A DNA stretch of 64,000 nt from contig JANPWX010020089.1 of NCBI GenBank assembly GCA_024734555.1, positions 1 through 64,000 on the forward strand, given 5' to 3'. The notes under the pieces are model-generated. The model saw nothing but the letters and a program-made list of their open reading frames with translations. It had not been told where the DNA came from and searched no databases. The number at the start of each line of letters is the position of its first letter. Positions within the stretch are counted from its first letter, which is position 1. The position numbers and the translations under genes were made by a program. Source of the stretch: Trochalopteron elliotii (lineage: Eukaryota; Chordata; Aves; Passeriformes; Leiothrichidae). Of the stretch, positions 1 to 11,852 are shown one piece after another.

Positions 1-860
1 CCCCCGTCGACCCCCGCGCCTCTCTCGCCGATGGTACCTCCCGCGTGTGGGCTCCCTCAGAAATAAAACCTAAATAAGGCGGAATTGCGAGATTTGCCGT
101 TATTAACTGATGAAAGTTGATTTCCAGGCCTTGATCTGAAAGTTCTAACAAGATTTCCCGCTTTCGTGGGCATTTGTGCTCGTCTAAGTAGCGGACAGGC
201 GTAGCAGGCAGCGTTAAGTGGAGGTGGTAGATGTTGGCGGTATTAATACGTATTAACGTGCTGTTAATATAGTAATATACAGCATAAATAAATAGTGCGT
301 ATTGGTATGTATAATAATGTGTAACAGATGGCATGTTATAATATCGATGGTAATGTAAAGTATACAATAACGTAATACCTCATGCATAATACATAACATA
401 CAATGCACACTTAATATAATACATGTTGTATATTAATATACTGATGTAATTATATGTCAGCATACCACTATTATAATACTGATACATTATAATATGTACA
501 CACACGTATCTGATTATAACCAAAAGGCGTTATATCAAGAGATAGACAAAAAACATAATATAAAGCATAATAAACAGGCACAGATTGGACATGTCCTTCA
601 AAACACAATTTGATTGCTCACAGTTTACATCTCTAAGTCATCAGAATGCTTTGGCACCTGTTATAAAATAAACTTAGTGCTCAGCAAGGATGTTATTTCC
701 AACATTTGCTTTGCCTGCTCCAAGAAGCTTGAAATAATTGCTTTAAAAATTAATTTAATTACATTTGTTCCGTTCTTGAATGCGTATTGCTCATAAATTC
801 AAGACTCAGCACCAACTGGTTTGGAAAACTCCTTAGTTTAGTTTCTTCAAATAAAGGAAA
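1..860. other. Gene-free left edge with a long AT-rich tract
   Basis: The first 60 bases are CpG-rich and may be the edge of a CpG island lying to the left. From about 240 to 560 the sequence turns extremely A/T-rich, dominated by TAATA, TATAAT and ATACA words with no fixed period. No conserved peptide is visible in any frame. The 60-codon open frame at 614-796 has no recognisable similarity. Confidence 0.5.
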
Positions 861-1467
861 CATTTTTGGTTTCATGGATTGTTCTTCATTATATTTTTCT
901 GCAGCCCCTGCTCATGTTTTGGGAGGTTTTTGAGGAAACCCCTCCTGCCCTGACTCTGAGGAGGATTGGAGCAGCTCCCCCCGTTTCTTGGGATATGAAT
1001 AATCACCATAAATGATACCCCAAGAACCGAAAACATTCTCTTCTCAAAGCCTTTTAGGGATGAATCAGAGGGCACCAAGCAACACCTAATTAAAACTCTG
1101 CGTGGACGTGGCGACACTTCCAGGAAGAGCCTGGACGCCCCGTCACGCGCTCCGGGGCCGTGTTGCATCACAAAAACACCATTCATGAACAAAACACAAA
1201 CCATTCCCGCTCCCATCCCTGACGTGCTTTTGCCAGATGGCGCCGGCAGCTTCATGGGAGGGGATTTGCTGACGGAAATGGACTGCCTGTCTCCCAGGGC
1301 TGGGATTTGCAACTCCAAGGGAAGCCAGAGCATCTGCCTTTTGTTGCTTCTGGAAGGGCTGTGCACGTCCAGCTCCTCTGTGCTGCTGATGTACACTCAG
1401 CGTTCCATCATTTTTCCAAGTGCAGACATGGCACAAAAGGTTTGGGGTGACACTTTGAGTTAAACAC
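861..1467. other. Intergenic, no gene seen
   Basis: Mixed-composition sequence. Overlapping open frames on both strands show no recognisable domain and no splice-flanked conserved peptide. Confidence 0.4.
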
Positions 1468-1730
1468 ATGCCAAACACAGGACAAGGGGAATGGCTTCCC
1501 ACTGCCAGGGGGCAGGGATGGGTGGGAGATTGGGAAGGAATTCCTGGCTGGGAGGGTGATGAGGGGCTGGGATGGAATTCCCAGAGAAGCTGTGGCTGCT
1601 CCTGGATCCCTGGAAGTGTCCAAGGTCAGGTTGGAGCAGCCTGGGACAGCGGAAGGTGTCCCTGCACATGGCAGGGGATAGAACCAGATGGTCTGTAAGG
1701 TCCTTTCCAACCCAAACCATGCCATTCACT
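1468..1730 (+). mobile_element. CR1 LINE 3' fragment, sense
   Basis: Contains the CR1 3'-end block in sense order: the 'aatggcttcccactgcc' segment, then 'gaagctgtggctgctcc', the 'gcctgggacagcggaagg' segment, and finally 'aaggtcctttccaaccc'. This order marks the element as running on the + strand. It is a typical 5'-truncated avian CR1. Confidence 0.85.
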
Positions 1731-3678
1731 GATGAAAACAGATTTGAAGTATTTAATACAACCAGGGAAATCGCTCACCACATGAACACAATTACCAGAG
1801 TTGTGCATTCTGTGTAGCAGGAAGCAGGAATTGCAGCCTGCAGGAAGCTCCAGCTCTGCTCTGTCACATTCCCTGCTTGCACATTGCTGTTTGCATTAAA
1901 ACGGCCCCACAATCAGCCACAGGGGTCAAAAGTCCAAAAGACAGCATTGTACATGAGTATAATTCACTCAGTTTTCAGGAACTTCTGGCCTCAAGACAAC
2001 ATTACCATTCCTAACATTAAAAAAGTGTGTTTAAAATATTTAAACTAAAAGAAGCCTTTACACCAAGGGAAGATCCCAGTGCTGTACCCACACAAGAGTC
2101 ATCAATCATGTGAGGGACCAGGACAGGACAGAAGTCATCTGTGTTTAGGCCTAATTTGAAAAGCAACACATTAATTGGCACATTGAAATTGCTGAGTTTT
2201 CCCCAGTGGTCGGGCACAGCCTCGCAGGAATCCCAGCCCACACTGGATCAGGACAGAGAACACGCTGCATCCAGCCAAGGAAAGGATGGGCAGCAAGGTC
2301 TTCACTCATGAGGCACCAGCAGACAGTGAGGGAGTGATTAAAAAACACACAGAGATCTCCCAGGAGCTGCCACCAAAAACTGGGCTGGCTTTTCCATCCT
2401 CCTGCACCACAGACACGTGTGTTCTCCTTCCCCTCTGGAGCAAACCTGCATTTCCACCAGCCAAAGGAGCAGATTCCCAGTGCTATTTCTGGCTGGGACT
2501 CGCAGCTCTCCGTGGCCTATGGATATCCCACCTAAGGAGCTGCTCCTGAGCTGCTGCCCAAAAGAGGCCTGGAGAGCCTTGGGACATGCCACACTCCTCT
2601 GCTATTCCCAACCTTTGCCAGCAGCTGTCAGCTGCCTGCTTAATAAGCAGGAATAGGAAATGCAGCAAGTTCACAGCATGGGGAAAAGTATTCAGCTGGG
2701 TCCTTGCTCCATTCCAAAACCACGGTTTTCCTAATTTTTGACTTTGTAAACCTGCTTTGTGGGGTTTTCAGTTATTTCGCTGTCAGCATAGACAATATAT
2801 GGACAAGGAGGATGTTGCATGGAGGGTTTTTTCTGACATGAATCTTCCTTTAGGTTGGACTCGATGATCTTGGATGTCTTTTCCACCTTTAATGGTTCTG
2901 TGATTCTAGGCCACAGGAAGCACAGGGATTGCTTCCAAATAAAGTCAAGTGTGGCCATGACTTCTGAGTATGAAAAAATTCACATACATCACAGAGAAAT
3001 GTAGCAACTCCTCAGCTGGCATCCACACGTGGATCCCTTCTGAGAAGAACTCCCAGAATTACCCAGCACTGCCCAGCTGGACAGCAGGAATGAGCAGGAG
3101 AAGGCAGAGCTCACGAGGAGATCCACGATCTGCAAGGCATGTCTCTATCCTCCCACATATTCTGTTCATTTCAGCACATCACTGGTTGGTTGTTTGGTTG
3201 TTGTTTTTTTTTTTTTTTAATATGGCAGAAAACGCAGCAGTTTCATTATGAGGAGGGCTGTAAACATGTGAATAACAGCAGTATTTCTACCCTAAGTACG
3301 TGCAGGGAAAAACGCCCTCCCACAGCATTGCTCCGTGCTTTAAAATGTGCACAGACAAGCGAAGCAAATCATGCAGACACAGAACTTGGCTTGTAAATTA
3401 AGGCAGACTAATTGAGCTCTGCCTGAACTTTCTTCCCCTGAATCCTAAACAACCTGCCGAGCAAGTGTTCTTCCTTGGAGCAGTCAAGGTAAGAGGTATT
3501 TTTAGTTTGGAAGAGCAGCACTGGAGCTGTACAAAGCAGAAGGTCCGGGTACACCAAACACTCCTTCTGTCGCTGCTATTTCTGTGAGCTGGGCTGGTTC
3601 CTGTGAGCTGTGCTCCAGCCACCCCTTCCCTGGCTCCCAAAGCTGAAGAATGGTGGTGCCAAGAGGGGCTGGGGGATG
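1731..3678. other. Intergenic; one 3' CR1 tip and a poly-T run
   Basis: No gene is visible. A CR1 sense 3' tip lies at 2853-2908 (ggttggactcgatgatct, then ccacctttaatggttctg). A run of about 16 T occurs near 3205-3220. The segment around 3390-3600 is less repetitive and could be conserved noncoding sequence, but this cannot be judged from one sequence. Confidence 0.45.
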
Positions 3679-3897
3679 GAATCACGGAATCACAGGGTGG
3701 GTTGAACTGGAAAGACCTAAAAGCTCACTCCGTTCCACCCCCTGCCATGGGCAAGGACACCTCCCACGAGACCACAGTGCTCCAACCTGGCCTTGAACAC
3801 CTCCAGGGACGGGCACACAGGAGCCTCCTTGGCTGCAGTGATCAAAATCCTCTCTTGGAAACTACCCTAGAGGAGAGAGGTTTGCCTTCCTAATCTG
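3679..3897 (-). mobile_element. CR1 LINE 3' fragment, antisense
   Basis: Starts with 'atcacggaatcacaggg' and the antisense 3'-end block 'tgccatgggcaaggacacc'. It proceeds through 'ccttgaacacctccaggg' to 'ttgccttcctaatctg', the reverse complement of a CR1 3' end. Confidence 0.85.
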
Positions 3898-5237
3898 AAA
3901 AAAAATGGAGAAGAGGAGAAAATTATGTTTCCCTTCCTAAGAAGCTCAGGAGAGCTCAGGCACAGTGGGATCACAGTGCTGTGGGACCAAAGGGAGCCTC
4001 CACATCCCAGCCCCCCATCACTGCTGGGCTCAGCTCCTGCTGGGCACCAAGCCCTCCTGCCCCAGCCCCTCCAGCACCCACGGCAGCTCTTCCCAGGGTC
4101 ATTACTGGGGGAAATTAGGGATGGAAATTCAGGACGTGTCTCCACGAAACACCCAAGTGCCGAGAGCAGCAGCACTGAGAGGACTTGGGACGTGCCCATG
4201 TGGAGCCCGCTGGGCAGGCTGGTAACTGTCTGAGCAGAAATCTGCTCCTCCCTGCCAGCTCAAAGTGCCTCAGCTTTCGGGGGCAGCTCCCGCCTGGCTG
4301 CCGCTGTCACGGCCCTTTGTGCCCGCTGCCACCTCCCACGGCCCCGGGAACGGGGAATGCACCGGCGGCTGGAGCGGGGCCCGCTCTGCCTGGCAAAAAA
4401 GCCAAGATGCCGCGTTTTTTCCTTCCCCCCGTGTCACTTTGTTTCAGGCTGGCTGTGCCGGTGTCGCAGCCCTGTGGGCGGCAGGAAAAGGGAACACGTT
4501 AAACCGCGGCTGCAGCCGAGCGTGGGGCAGCCCACGGCCGCGTGGTCCGTGTTGGGAGGGGAGTTGTGCTTCCCCCACTCCATCCCCGTGTTGGGAGTTG
4601 TGCTTTGCCGTCCTCACTGCCCGTCCTGGAGCAGCTCAGCCTCCTGCTGACCCTGACCCACAGGCACAGGCCTCGGTGCTGAGGGAATGAGGGCTCTGAG
4701 AGGGATACGGGGGTGGCAGTGATGACTGGGACTCTCTTGCACATGGAATGTGCACAGGAGCTCCAGGACCTGCCACAGCCATCTTGCAGCAGGCTGACTC
4801 ACTGCCCTGTATCCTGAATAGACAGACAGCCAAAATCTGGGCTGGCAGTGTCCCTGGGGCACTGAAAACCTCTGGGGTACAACTGTCAACGTGCCCCATG
4901 GTGACACTGCCACCAAGACTGTCCAGGAGACCCTCACCTAGTCACAGTCCCCCTGGGGAAGTGATGGTGGGGATGGAGCTGTGCTCGGTGCTGCTGCCTC
5001 CAAGCCCTGCCAGCACCGAGCCCAGCTGCTTCTCTCCATGCTGAGAACCAGCCCGTCCTGTTTGTGCACCCAGCTCTGAGCAGGATGGGCCCTGGGGTGT
5101 GGAGGGAGGCCAAGGGAGCTGGGCCAGGCTGCTGAGCCAGCAGCTCTGCTGGATCCACGGGAATTGCTGCAGAGCTGGAGCAGGAGAGAGTGCCCTGAGT
5201 CACTCCACATCCACCATGCCTGGCGTGGGGCAGTGCC
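3898..5237. other. Intergenic, partly GC-rich
   Basis: The part from about 4270 to 4560 is GC- and CpG-rich, with no exon that can be recognised. Long open frames on both strands lack family motifs. Nothing else is seen. Confidence 0.35.
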
Positions 5238-5402
5238 CACCTTCATCATCCTCATCCTGCCTGCTCACCTTCATCATCCTTACCCTGTCTGCTCACCTTC
5301 ACCATCCTCAGCCTGGCCTCTCACCCTCACCATTCTCAGCCTGCCCTCTCACCCTCACCATCCTCAGCCTGCCCTCTCACTCTCACCATCCTCAGCCTGC
5401 TG
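5238..5402. repeat. 28-bp minisatellite (about 6 copies)
   Basis: Tandem copies of a unit close to 'ctcaccatcctcagcctg' plus a short pyrimidine stretch, about 27-28 bp each. The copies diverge towards the left end, where 'atcatcctcatcctgcc' variants appear. Confidence 0.8.
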
Positions 5403-6204
5403 CTCCAGCGGCTGTGTGGAGTGCAGAGTTCAGCTGCCACAAGAATAAAAAAGGCCTTTTTGTTTTATGGAGCACAGGGCAGGGCAGGGACGAGTGTAGG
5501 TTTATTTTGGGGCACGGCCAAGGCAGGGCTGAGTTAAGGAAGACACGGTTTCCCACCTGGCAGCTGCAGGAGAGTGAGGAGCAGGAGCGTGGCCGAGCTC
5601 TTGGCTGCACCAGCTGAACCCTGGGATAACCCTCCTGGAGCAGGGATCAGACCCTCTGGCACCCAAAGCCCTTCTCACACCTGTCCCAAACATGACCCAG
5701 CCACGGTGCTTGGCTTTTCTTGTCCCTGCAGATGCATTTGACACAAAACTGACCTGAGCCAAGCTCTCTGTGCCAGCAGCACAGCCTGGGAACACCCAGG
5801 CACTGCTGTTTGCTCATGGGGCAGGGCCCCCAGCTCTCCTTGCCCAGCCTGATCCTCCTGCCTGCTTCTCCTGCCTCTTTGGGTTCTGGGAGGAGCCCAG
5901 CCCTGCAGAACCCCTGGGGAAGTGGGGACATACCCTTGAGGAGTGTGCAACACATGAAGTGACCCCATTTTCAGCTCCCCAGCACTCAGCTGAGCAGCCC
6001 TTTTCCCTGCTGTGCTTGATGGAAACAGGCTCGGGGCAAACTCTAGGATCTCGGTGGGATTCTGGGCAGAGCAGGATGTGCAGGAGCAGCAGCTCCAGTG
6101 GAGAAACCTCCCATGTTCTGGGCACGGGGGTGACACCAACTCTGTAGTGTCAACTTTGGGCTGTGAGCCAGAGCCATTTCTGCCAGCACCGTCAGTCACG
6201 GACC
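5403..6204. other. Intergenic, no gene seen
   Basis: Unique-looking sequence between two minisatellites. The open frames here are extensions of the minisatellite frame and have no recognisable domain. Confidence 0.35.
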
Positions 6205-7625
6205 AGGCTGGCATTCCAAGGCTGGCATTCCCAGCCTGGCATTCCCAGCCCGGTATTCCCAGCCCAATATTCCCAGGCCGGCATTCCCAGGCCGGTATTC
6301 CCAGCCCAGTAATCCCAGGCCGGCATTCCCAGGCCGGTATTCCCAGCCCGGTATTCCCAGGCCGGCATTCCCAGCCCAATATTCCCAGCCCGGCATTCCC
6401 AGCCCGGCATTCCCAGGCCGGCATTCCCAGCCCAATATTCCCAGCCCGGCATTCCCAGCCCGGCATTCCCAGCCCGGTATTCCCAGGCTGGCATTCCCAG
6501 GCCGGTATTCCCAGGCCGGCATTCCCAGGCCGGTATTCCCAGCCCAATATTCCCAGCCCGGTATTCCCAGGCCGGTATTCCCAGCCCAATATTCCCAGCC
6601 CGGTATTCCCAGCCCGGCATTCCCAGCCCGGTATTCCCGGCCCGGTATTCCCGGCCCGGTATTCCCGGCCCGGTATTCCCAGGCCGGCATTCCCAGGCCG
6701 GCATTCCCAGCCCGGTATTCCCAGCCCGGTATTCCCAGCCGGGCATTCCCAGCCCGGTATTCCCAGCCCGGTATTCCCAGGCCGGCATTCCCAGCCCGGT
6801 ATTCCCAGCCCGGCATTCCCAGCCCGGCATTCCCAGGCCGGCATTCCCAGCCCAATATTCCCAGCCCGGCATTCCCAGCCCGGCATTCCCAGCCCGGCAT
6901 TCCCAGCCCAATATTCCCAGCCCGGCATTCCCAGCCCGGCATTCCCAGCCCGGTATTCCCAGGCTGGCATTCCCAGGCCGGTATTCCCAGGCCGGCATTC
7001 CCAGGCCGGTATTCCCAGCCCAATATTCCCAGCCCGGTATTCCCAGGCCGGTATTCCCAGCCCAATATTCCCAGCCCGGTATTCCCAGCCCGGCATTCCC
7101 AGCCCGGTATTCCCAGGCCGGCATTCCCAGCCCAATATTCCCAGCCCGGCATTCCCAGCCCGGCATTCCCAGGCCGGCATTCCCAGCCCAATATTCCCAG
7201 CCCGGCATTCCCAGCCCGGCATTCCCAGCCCGGCATTCCCAGCCCAATATTCCCAGCCCGGCATTCCCAGCCCGGCATTCCCAGCCCGGTATTCCCAGGC
7301 TGGCATTCCCAGGCCGGTATTCCCAGGCCGGCATTCCCAGGCCGGTATTCCCAGCCCAATATTCCCAGCCCGGTATTCCCAGGCCGGTATTCCCAGCCCA
7401 ATATTCCCAGCCCGGTATTCCCAGCCCGGCATTCCCAGCCCGGTATTCCCGGCCCGGTATTCCCGGCCCGGTATTCCCGGCCCGGTATTCCCAGGCCGGC
7501 ATTCCCAGGCCGGCATTCCCAGCCCGGTATTCCCAGCCCGGTATTCCCAGGCCGGCATTCCCAGCCCGGCATTCCCAGGCCGGCATTCCCAGCCCGGTAT
7601 TCCGAGCCCGGTATTCCCAGGAGCT
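6205..7625. repeat. 14-bp GC-rich minisatellite, about 100 units, with higher-order repeats
   Basis: The array is built from a 14-bp unit, 'attcccagcccggt', with frequent variants: C or T before ATTCCC, AGGCC for AGCCC, CCAAT for CCGGT, and CCCGG for CCAGC. The variant marker 'aggctggcattcccagg' recurs at 6485, 6961 and 7297. These spacings are 476 and 336 bp, exactly 34 and 24 units, so blocks of many units were duplicated. Because 14 is not a multiple of 3 and the unit lacks stop codons, frames stay open for hundreds of codons on both strands. These should not be taken as genes. The G-rich (-) strand has GGG runs separated by 2 and 6 bases and fits a repeated G-quadruplex motif. Confidence 0.95.
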
Positions 7626-8345
7626 GAGCAGGGCACCGGCTGAGCCCACGTGCTGTTCCCGGGAGCCCTCGGACCACGCGTTCCCGGCCGGAGCTGCCGC
7701 GGCAGCAGCTGGGCAGGGTAAGGAAATACAGGAACAGGCAGATCAAACACGCCGAAAAGGAGGTCACGGAGCCGCCCGTGCTGCTGCTCGGCGAGGCACC
7801 CACTCATTAGGGTGATTACAGGCGCTCAGCTCTGCTAACGAGCGGCGTGGGCCGCCCGACCCGCACGTCTCAAACAAGCCCCGGGGCTGTTGTTGCACGC
7901 TCGGCTCGGCTGCGGCTCGGGTGGCGGCTTGGGAGGTGTCCCCGCTGTCCCCACTGCTCCATCCCGTCCCTTAAAGTCCCCTGCCCTGCTCTGCAAAGGG
8001 GTCCCCGAGTGCCGGGATCCCAAATCCTGATAGGGGCAGTGCACCCCGGGCAGGCTTTGTGTGCATTCTTGGGGTGTAGAGGGGAGTCGGGGCGTTTCCA
8101 GGGATATTGAGGTGCAGAGAGCATCTTTTCCACGGATGTTATGGGGGGATGGCACCTTTTCCATGGATGTTACGGGGGGATGAAGGGGCTGGAGCTCAGG
8201 GCAGTGCACAGGAGGCTGCTCACAGGCTGAGCTGGCTCTCCATCACACACGCTCCCTACGGCATCAGCCTCGAAATGCCTGAGGAGGAGGTGCAAAGGAT
8301 CGGGATGTGTTTGGGAGAGCTCCTGCCCAGGAAGTGAACCTTTGC
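7626..8345. other. CpG-rich flank of the minisatellite
   Basis: The stretch at about 7640-7960 has many CpG dinucleotides and looks like a small CpG island. No coding exon or convincing donor tied to a known gene can be read. It could be regulatory DNA upstream of GADD45A, but this is inference from position only. Confidence 0.3.
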
Positions 8346-8622
8346 CTGGATCCCACCCGGATCCTGCCTGGATCCCACCCGGATCCCACCATCCCTTCTG
8401 GGATCCCACCCATCCCTCCTGGATTCCACCCATCCCACCCGGATCCCACCATCCCTCCTGGATCCCACCCATCCCTCCTGGATCCCACCTGGATCCCACC
8501 ATGCCTCCTGGATCCCACCATCCCTCCTGGATCCACCCAGATCCGTCCTGGATCCACCATCCCTCCTGGATCCCACCCATCCCTCCTGGATCCCACCTGG
8601 ATCCCACCAACCCCTCCTGGCC
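8346..8622. repeat. About 20-bp minisatellite, roughly 14 copies
   Basis: Tandem copies of 'ggatcccacccatccctcct' and shortened variants. All three frames are open on the − strand and produce Gly/Trp/Asp/Pro-rich pseudo-peptides of no biological meaning. Confidence 0.9.
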
Positions 8623-9815
8623 CCTGGGCTGCAGGCACAGCAGATAAATGGAAGATGCTCAGCCCAGGACCTGCAGCAAGACCTCCCCATATTGAGGATT
8701 CATCCCTGAGTGCTTCAGGCCCTGCCTTGTGTCACCCCTGTGCTGTCCCTGATGTCCCACAGGGTCCCCTTCGATAAGGACACAAACGAGGAGGGAGCTG
8801 CAGGGCTGCCAGCTCTGATAAGGCACCACAGGGGTGCAGTCCCCAGGCCAGTGGCATCATGGGCATTGTCCCCAGGCTGGTGGCATTGCAGACACCCCAT
8901 CCTGTCCATGGCACAAGTTTGTGGTCAAGGTCATTGGATCACAGATTGATTTGGGCTGGAAGGGACCTTAAAGACCACCTTGTTCCAACTAATCCTGATT
9001 CTAATTAGAAAATGATGCATATTGATTTAAAAATTGTGTGTTTTCTCAAGAAAAAAAAAATCACTCTTGTTACAGGTTCATGTTAAAGGATTGGCCTGAC
9101 AGGTGCTGCTTCAGAAAAGTGGGGACACTTCACCCCCGGTGGCAGGTGGAAAGGGATGTCACCCACACCCCAGTGACACAGTGACATCCAGGAACCCCCA
9201 GCCCTGCTCCTGCCCCACGGGGCATTGCTGCTCCGTGAGGCCAGGCAGGAGGCAGCTCCCTGCAGCTGCCCTGAGACACGTGCTGCTGCATTTTTCTGTT
9301 CGTTTCATCACCTCTAATTCCTCCTAAAGAGCTTCTGGGCTTGGGGCACAAACCCCACATTCCCCCAGGGCTCCCCCACTCTCTGCACCACTGGACAGGT
9401 TTGGTGCGGAGATGCCACCAGGATGGGATGTCCTGAGCTCCCACCCAGCTCCCACTGCTCCTGCCGCTGCCTACATCCTCCATGGGAGGGTTTCTCGCCC
9501 TTTTTCCTCTGGTTTTGCAGCCCAAGTGGGATGTTGGTGGCCCCCAGCCTGCAGCCCCACAGTGGAGCAGGGGGCTCAGAACAAACAGAGCCCAACCCCA
9601 CTGCCCCCACCAGTCTCTCTATGTCAGGATCCTGTGATTAAAGGCTGGACTCACCGTTCTCTTTTTCCTTACTGCAAAACTACATTTAAAATAAATTTCA
9701 AGAACCGAACAAAGTCCTTTTTCCCGCCGTGCGAGAACCGCGACGAGCTCCCGGGTGCTGCCCCCGGTGCGGCCGCCAGAGGGCACCGGAGCGACAGCGG
9801 CAGCGTCCCCGCCGT
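8623..9815. other. Intergenic with a short CR1 tip
   Basis: No gene is visible. A short antisense CR1 3' end lies at 8937-8995 ('atttgggctggaagggac'). A run of A follows near 9051-9060. Confidence 0.4.
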
Positions 9816-10300
9816 GTGCCCGTGCCCGTCCCTGTCCCCGTCCCTGTCCCTTTCTGTGTCCCCATCCCTGTCCCTGTCCCCATCCGTGTCCCCATCCCTG
9901 TCCGTGTCCCTGTCCCTTTCTGTGTCCCCATCCCTGTCCCTGTCCCCATCCCTGTCCCCGTCCCTGTCCCTGTCCCCATCCCTGTCACATCCCTGTCCCT
10001 GTCCCCATCCCTGTCCCTGTCCCCATCCCTGCCCCAGTCCCTGTCCCTGTCCCTGTCCCCATCCGTGTCCGTGTCCCTGTCCCTTTCTGTGTCCCCATCC
10101 CTGTCCCTGTCCCCATCCCCATCCCTGTCCCTGTCCCTGTCCCTTTCTGTGTCCCCATCCCTGTCCCTGTCCCTGTCCCCATCCATGTCCGTATCCCTGT
10201 CCCCATCCCTGTCCGTGTCCCTGTCCCTTTCTGTGTCCCTATCCCTGTCCCTGTCCCCATCCCTGTCCCTGTCCCCATCCCTGTCCCTGTCCGAGCAGGG
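9816..10300. repeat. C-rich hexamer-based minisatellite
   Basis: About 480 bp composed of CCCTGT and CCCCAT hexamers, with interspersed 'ccctttctgtgtccccat' blocks every few dozen bases that give a higher-order period. The − strand reads GGGACA repeats, a G-quadruplex-prone pattern. It is not telomeric (TTAGGG). Confidence 0.9.
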
Positions 10301-10309
10301 ACCAAACCC

Positions 10310-10720
10310 GGGTACCAATCCCATCCAACCTGGCCTTGGGCACTGCCGGGGATCCAGGGGTAGCCACAGCTGCTCTGGGAATTCCATCCCAGCCCCTTCC
10401 CACCCTCACAGGGAACAATTCCTGCCCAATCTCCCATCCAGCCCTGCCCTCTGGCAGTGGGAAGCCATTCCCTGTGTCCTGTCCCTCCATCCCTTGTCCC
10501 CAGTCCCTCTCCAGCTCTCCTGGAGCCCCTTTAGGCCCTGCCAGGGGCTCTGAGCTCTCCCTGGAGCTTCTCCTCTCCAGGAGAGCACCCCCAGCTCTCC
10601 CAGCCTGGCTCCAGAGGGGCTCCAGCCCTGCAGCAGCTCTGGGGCCTCCTCTGGAATCTCTCCAGTAGCTCCAGGTCCTCCTGATGTGGGACCCCAGGGC
10701 TGGGGCAGCTCTGAAATAGG
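10310..10720 (-). mobile_element. CR1 LINE 3' fragment, antisense, about 400 bp
   Basis: The order is antisense: 'ccttgggcactgccgggg', 'cccaatctcccatccag', 'tccctgtgtcctgtccct', then 'ggagcccctttaggccct' and 'cctggctccagaggggct'. This is a relatively long 3' piece of a CR1. Confidence 0.85.
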
Positions 10721-11600
10721 GTCTCATAAGCATTATATACATTTTATATTATATATTTATATTTTTAAATCTGGTCTCAAACAAATGCCTTGGTTTCATT
10801 ATCTCTGCTGCAATGACCATCAAACTCTGGGCAAAAAAGTCCTTCCCCTTTGCTTTCCAAACACTCTTCCCCACTCCATGCATTTATAGGAGACAAAATG
10901 AATCCAGGTTAATGATTTAACGTCACCCCTGAGCTCCCCACTGCCCACAGGAGCACCAGTGGAGATAACTCTGACTGGAGGCTGAACCACCCCAGTTCCC
11001 CGATTCCATGAGCATGGCTGGGGGCTGGTTTGGGGAGGGTCCAGCCCTCCCTGTGCTCATCCCAGAGCTCTCCTGCATGCACAGGGAAAGCAAAGCTCCT
11101 GGGAAACAGGGAGCTTCCCTTTGGGAGACAGGATGGGGGCTGCTGGCTGCTGTCTGTCTGCAGCACGGCACAGGGAGATGATTCCTTGTGGTGTAGCACA
11201 GTGTTCCCTCACGGAAGCGTGCTGCTTTATGGCCCCACGCTGCCATTAAATGGACAAAGTTTGTTTTTTTATTTTACTGCAGCTCTTTCTGTCCCGATCC
11301 TGGACTTTGCCCGGCGCTGCCCGGCCGGGTGATTCCCACCAGGGCTGCCACGTGTGCCCAGCATGCACAGGGTGGGAAAAACGCCCCTTCCTGCAGGGAC
11401 AAGGGATGGAGGGATGCATTCAGGGCCAGGGGTGGCAGGCAGAGGGATGTCTCTGCCAGGAGCAGCACAGGTTTGTGCTGCCCTGAATTCACAGGCACCC
11501 CGGAGCTGCTGGGACTTGCTGGGGCAGCACCTCACGGGCTGGGGAAGGAAAAGATATTCCAGCAGCTCCCCAGGGTGGTGGGACACAGGGTGATACATAA
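10721..11600. other. Intergenic, no gene seen
   Basis: A short A/T-rich run (about 10735-10770) is followed by ordinary sequence. The open frames show no recognisable domain. Confidence 0.35.
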
Positions 11601-11852
11601 AATCACAGAATCCTGGAACGGTTTGGGCTGGAAGGAACTTTAGATCTCATCCAGTCCCACTTCCCTGGGGAGCTGGCAGGGACACCTTCCCCTGTCCCAG
11701 GCTGCTCCAAGCTCTGTCCAAGCCGGCTTTGAGCACTTCCAGGAATGGAGCAGCCACAGCTGCCAGGGTCTCACCACCCTCACGGCCAAGAATTTCCTCC
11801 TAATCTCTAATCTCCACCTCCCCTCCTTCAGTTTAAAGCCACTAAAGCACTC
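11601..11852 (-). mobile_element. CR1 LINE 3' fragment, antisense
   Basis: Begins with 'aatcacagaatcctggaac' and 'gtttgggctggaaggaac', and ends in 'atctctaatctccacctc', the antisense CR1 3' region. Confidence 0.85.

Noticed and set aside
6205..7625. CRISPR-like array of short repeats
   Set aside because: Repeats are contiguous without unique spacers, and the sequence is vertebrate.
5675..7807. 710-codon − strand frame with Gly/Trp/Glu repeats, and companions on both strands
   Set aside because: It is the 14-bp minisatellite read through. All three − frames and one + frame are open, with no conserved domain and no codon bias.
9816..10300. Interstitial telomere repeat
   Set aside because: The hexamers are CCCTGT and CCCCAT, not CCCTAA.
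9412..10668. 418-codon + strand Pro/Cys/Ser-rich frame
   Set aside because: The centre is the CCCTGT/CCCCAT hexamer array and the end is an antisense CR1, so no gene is supported.
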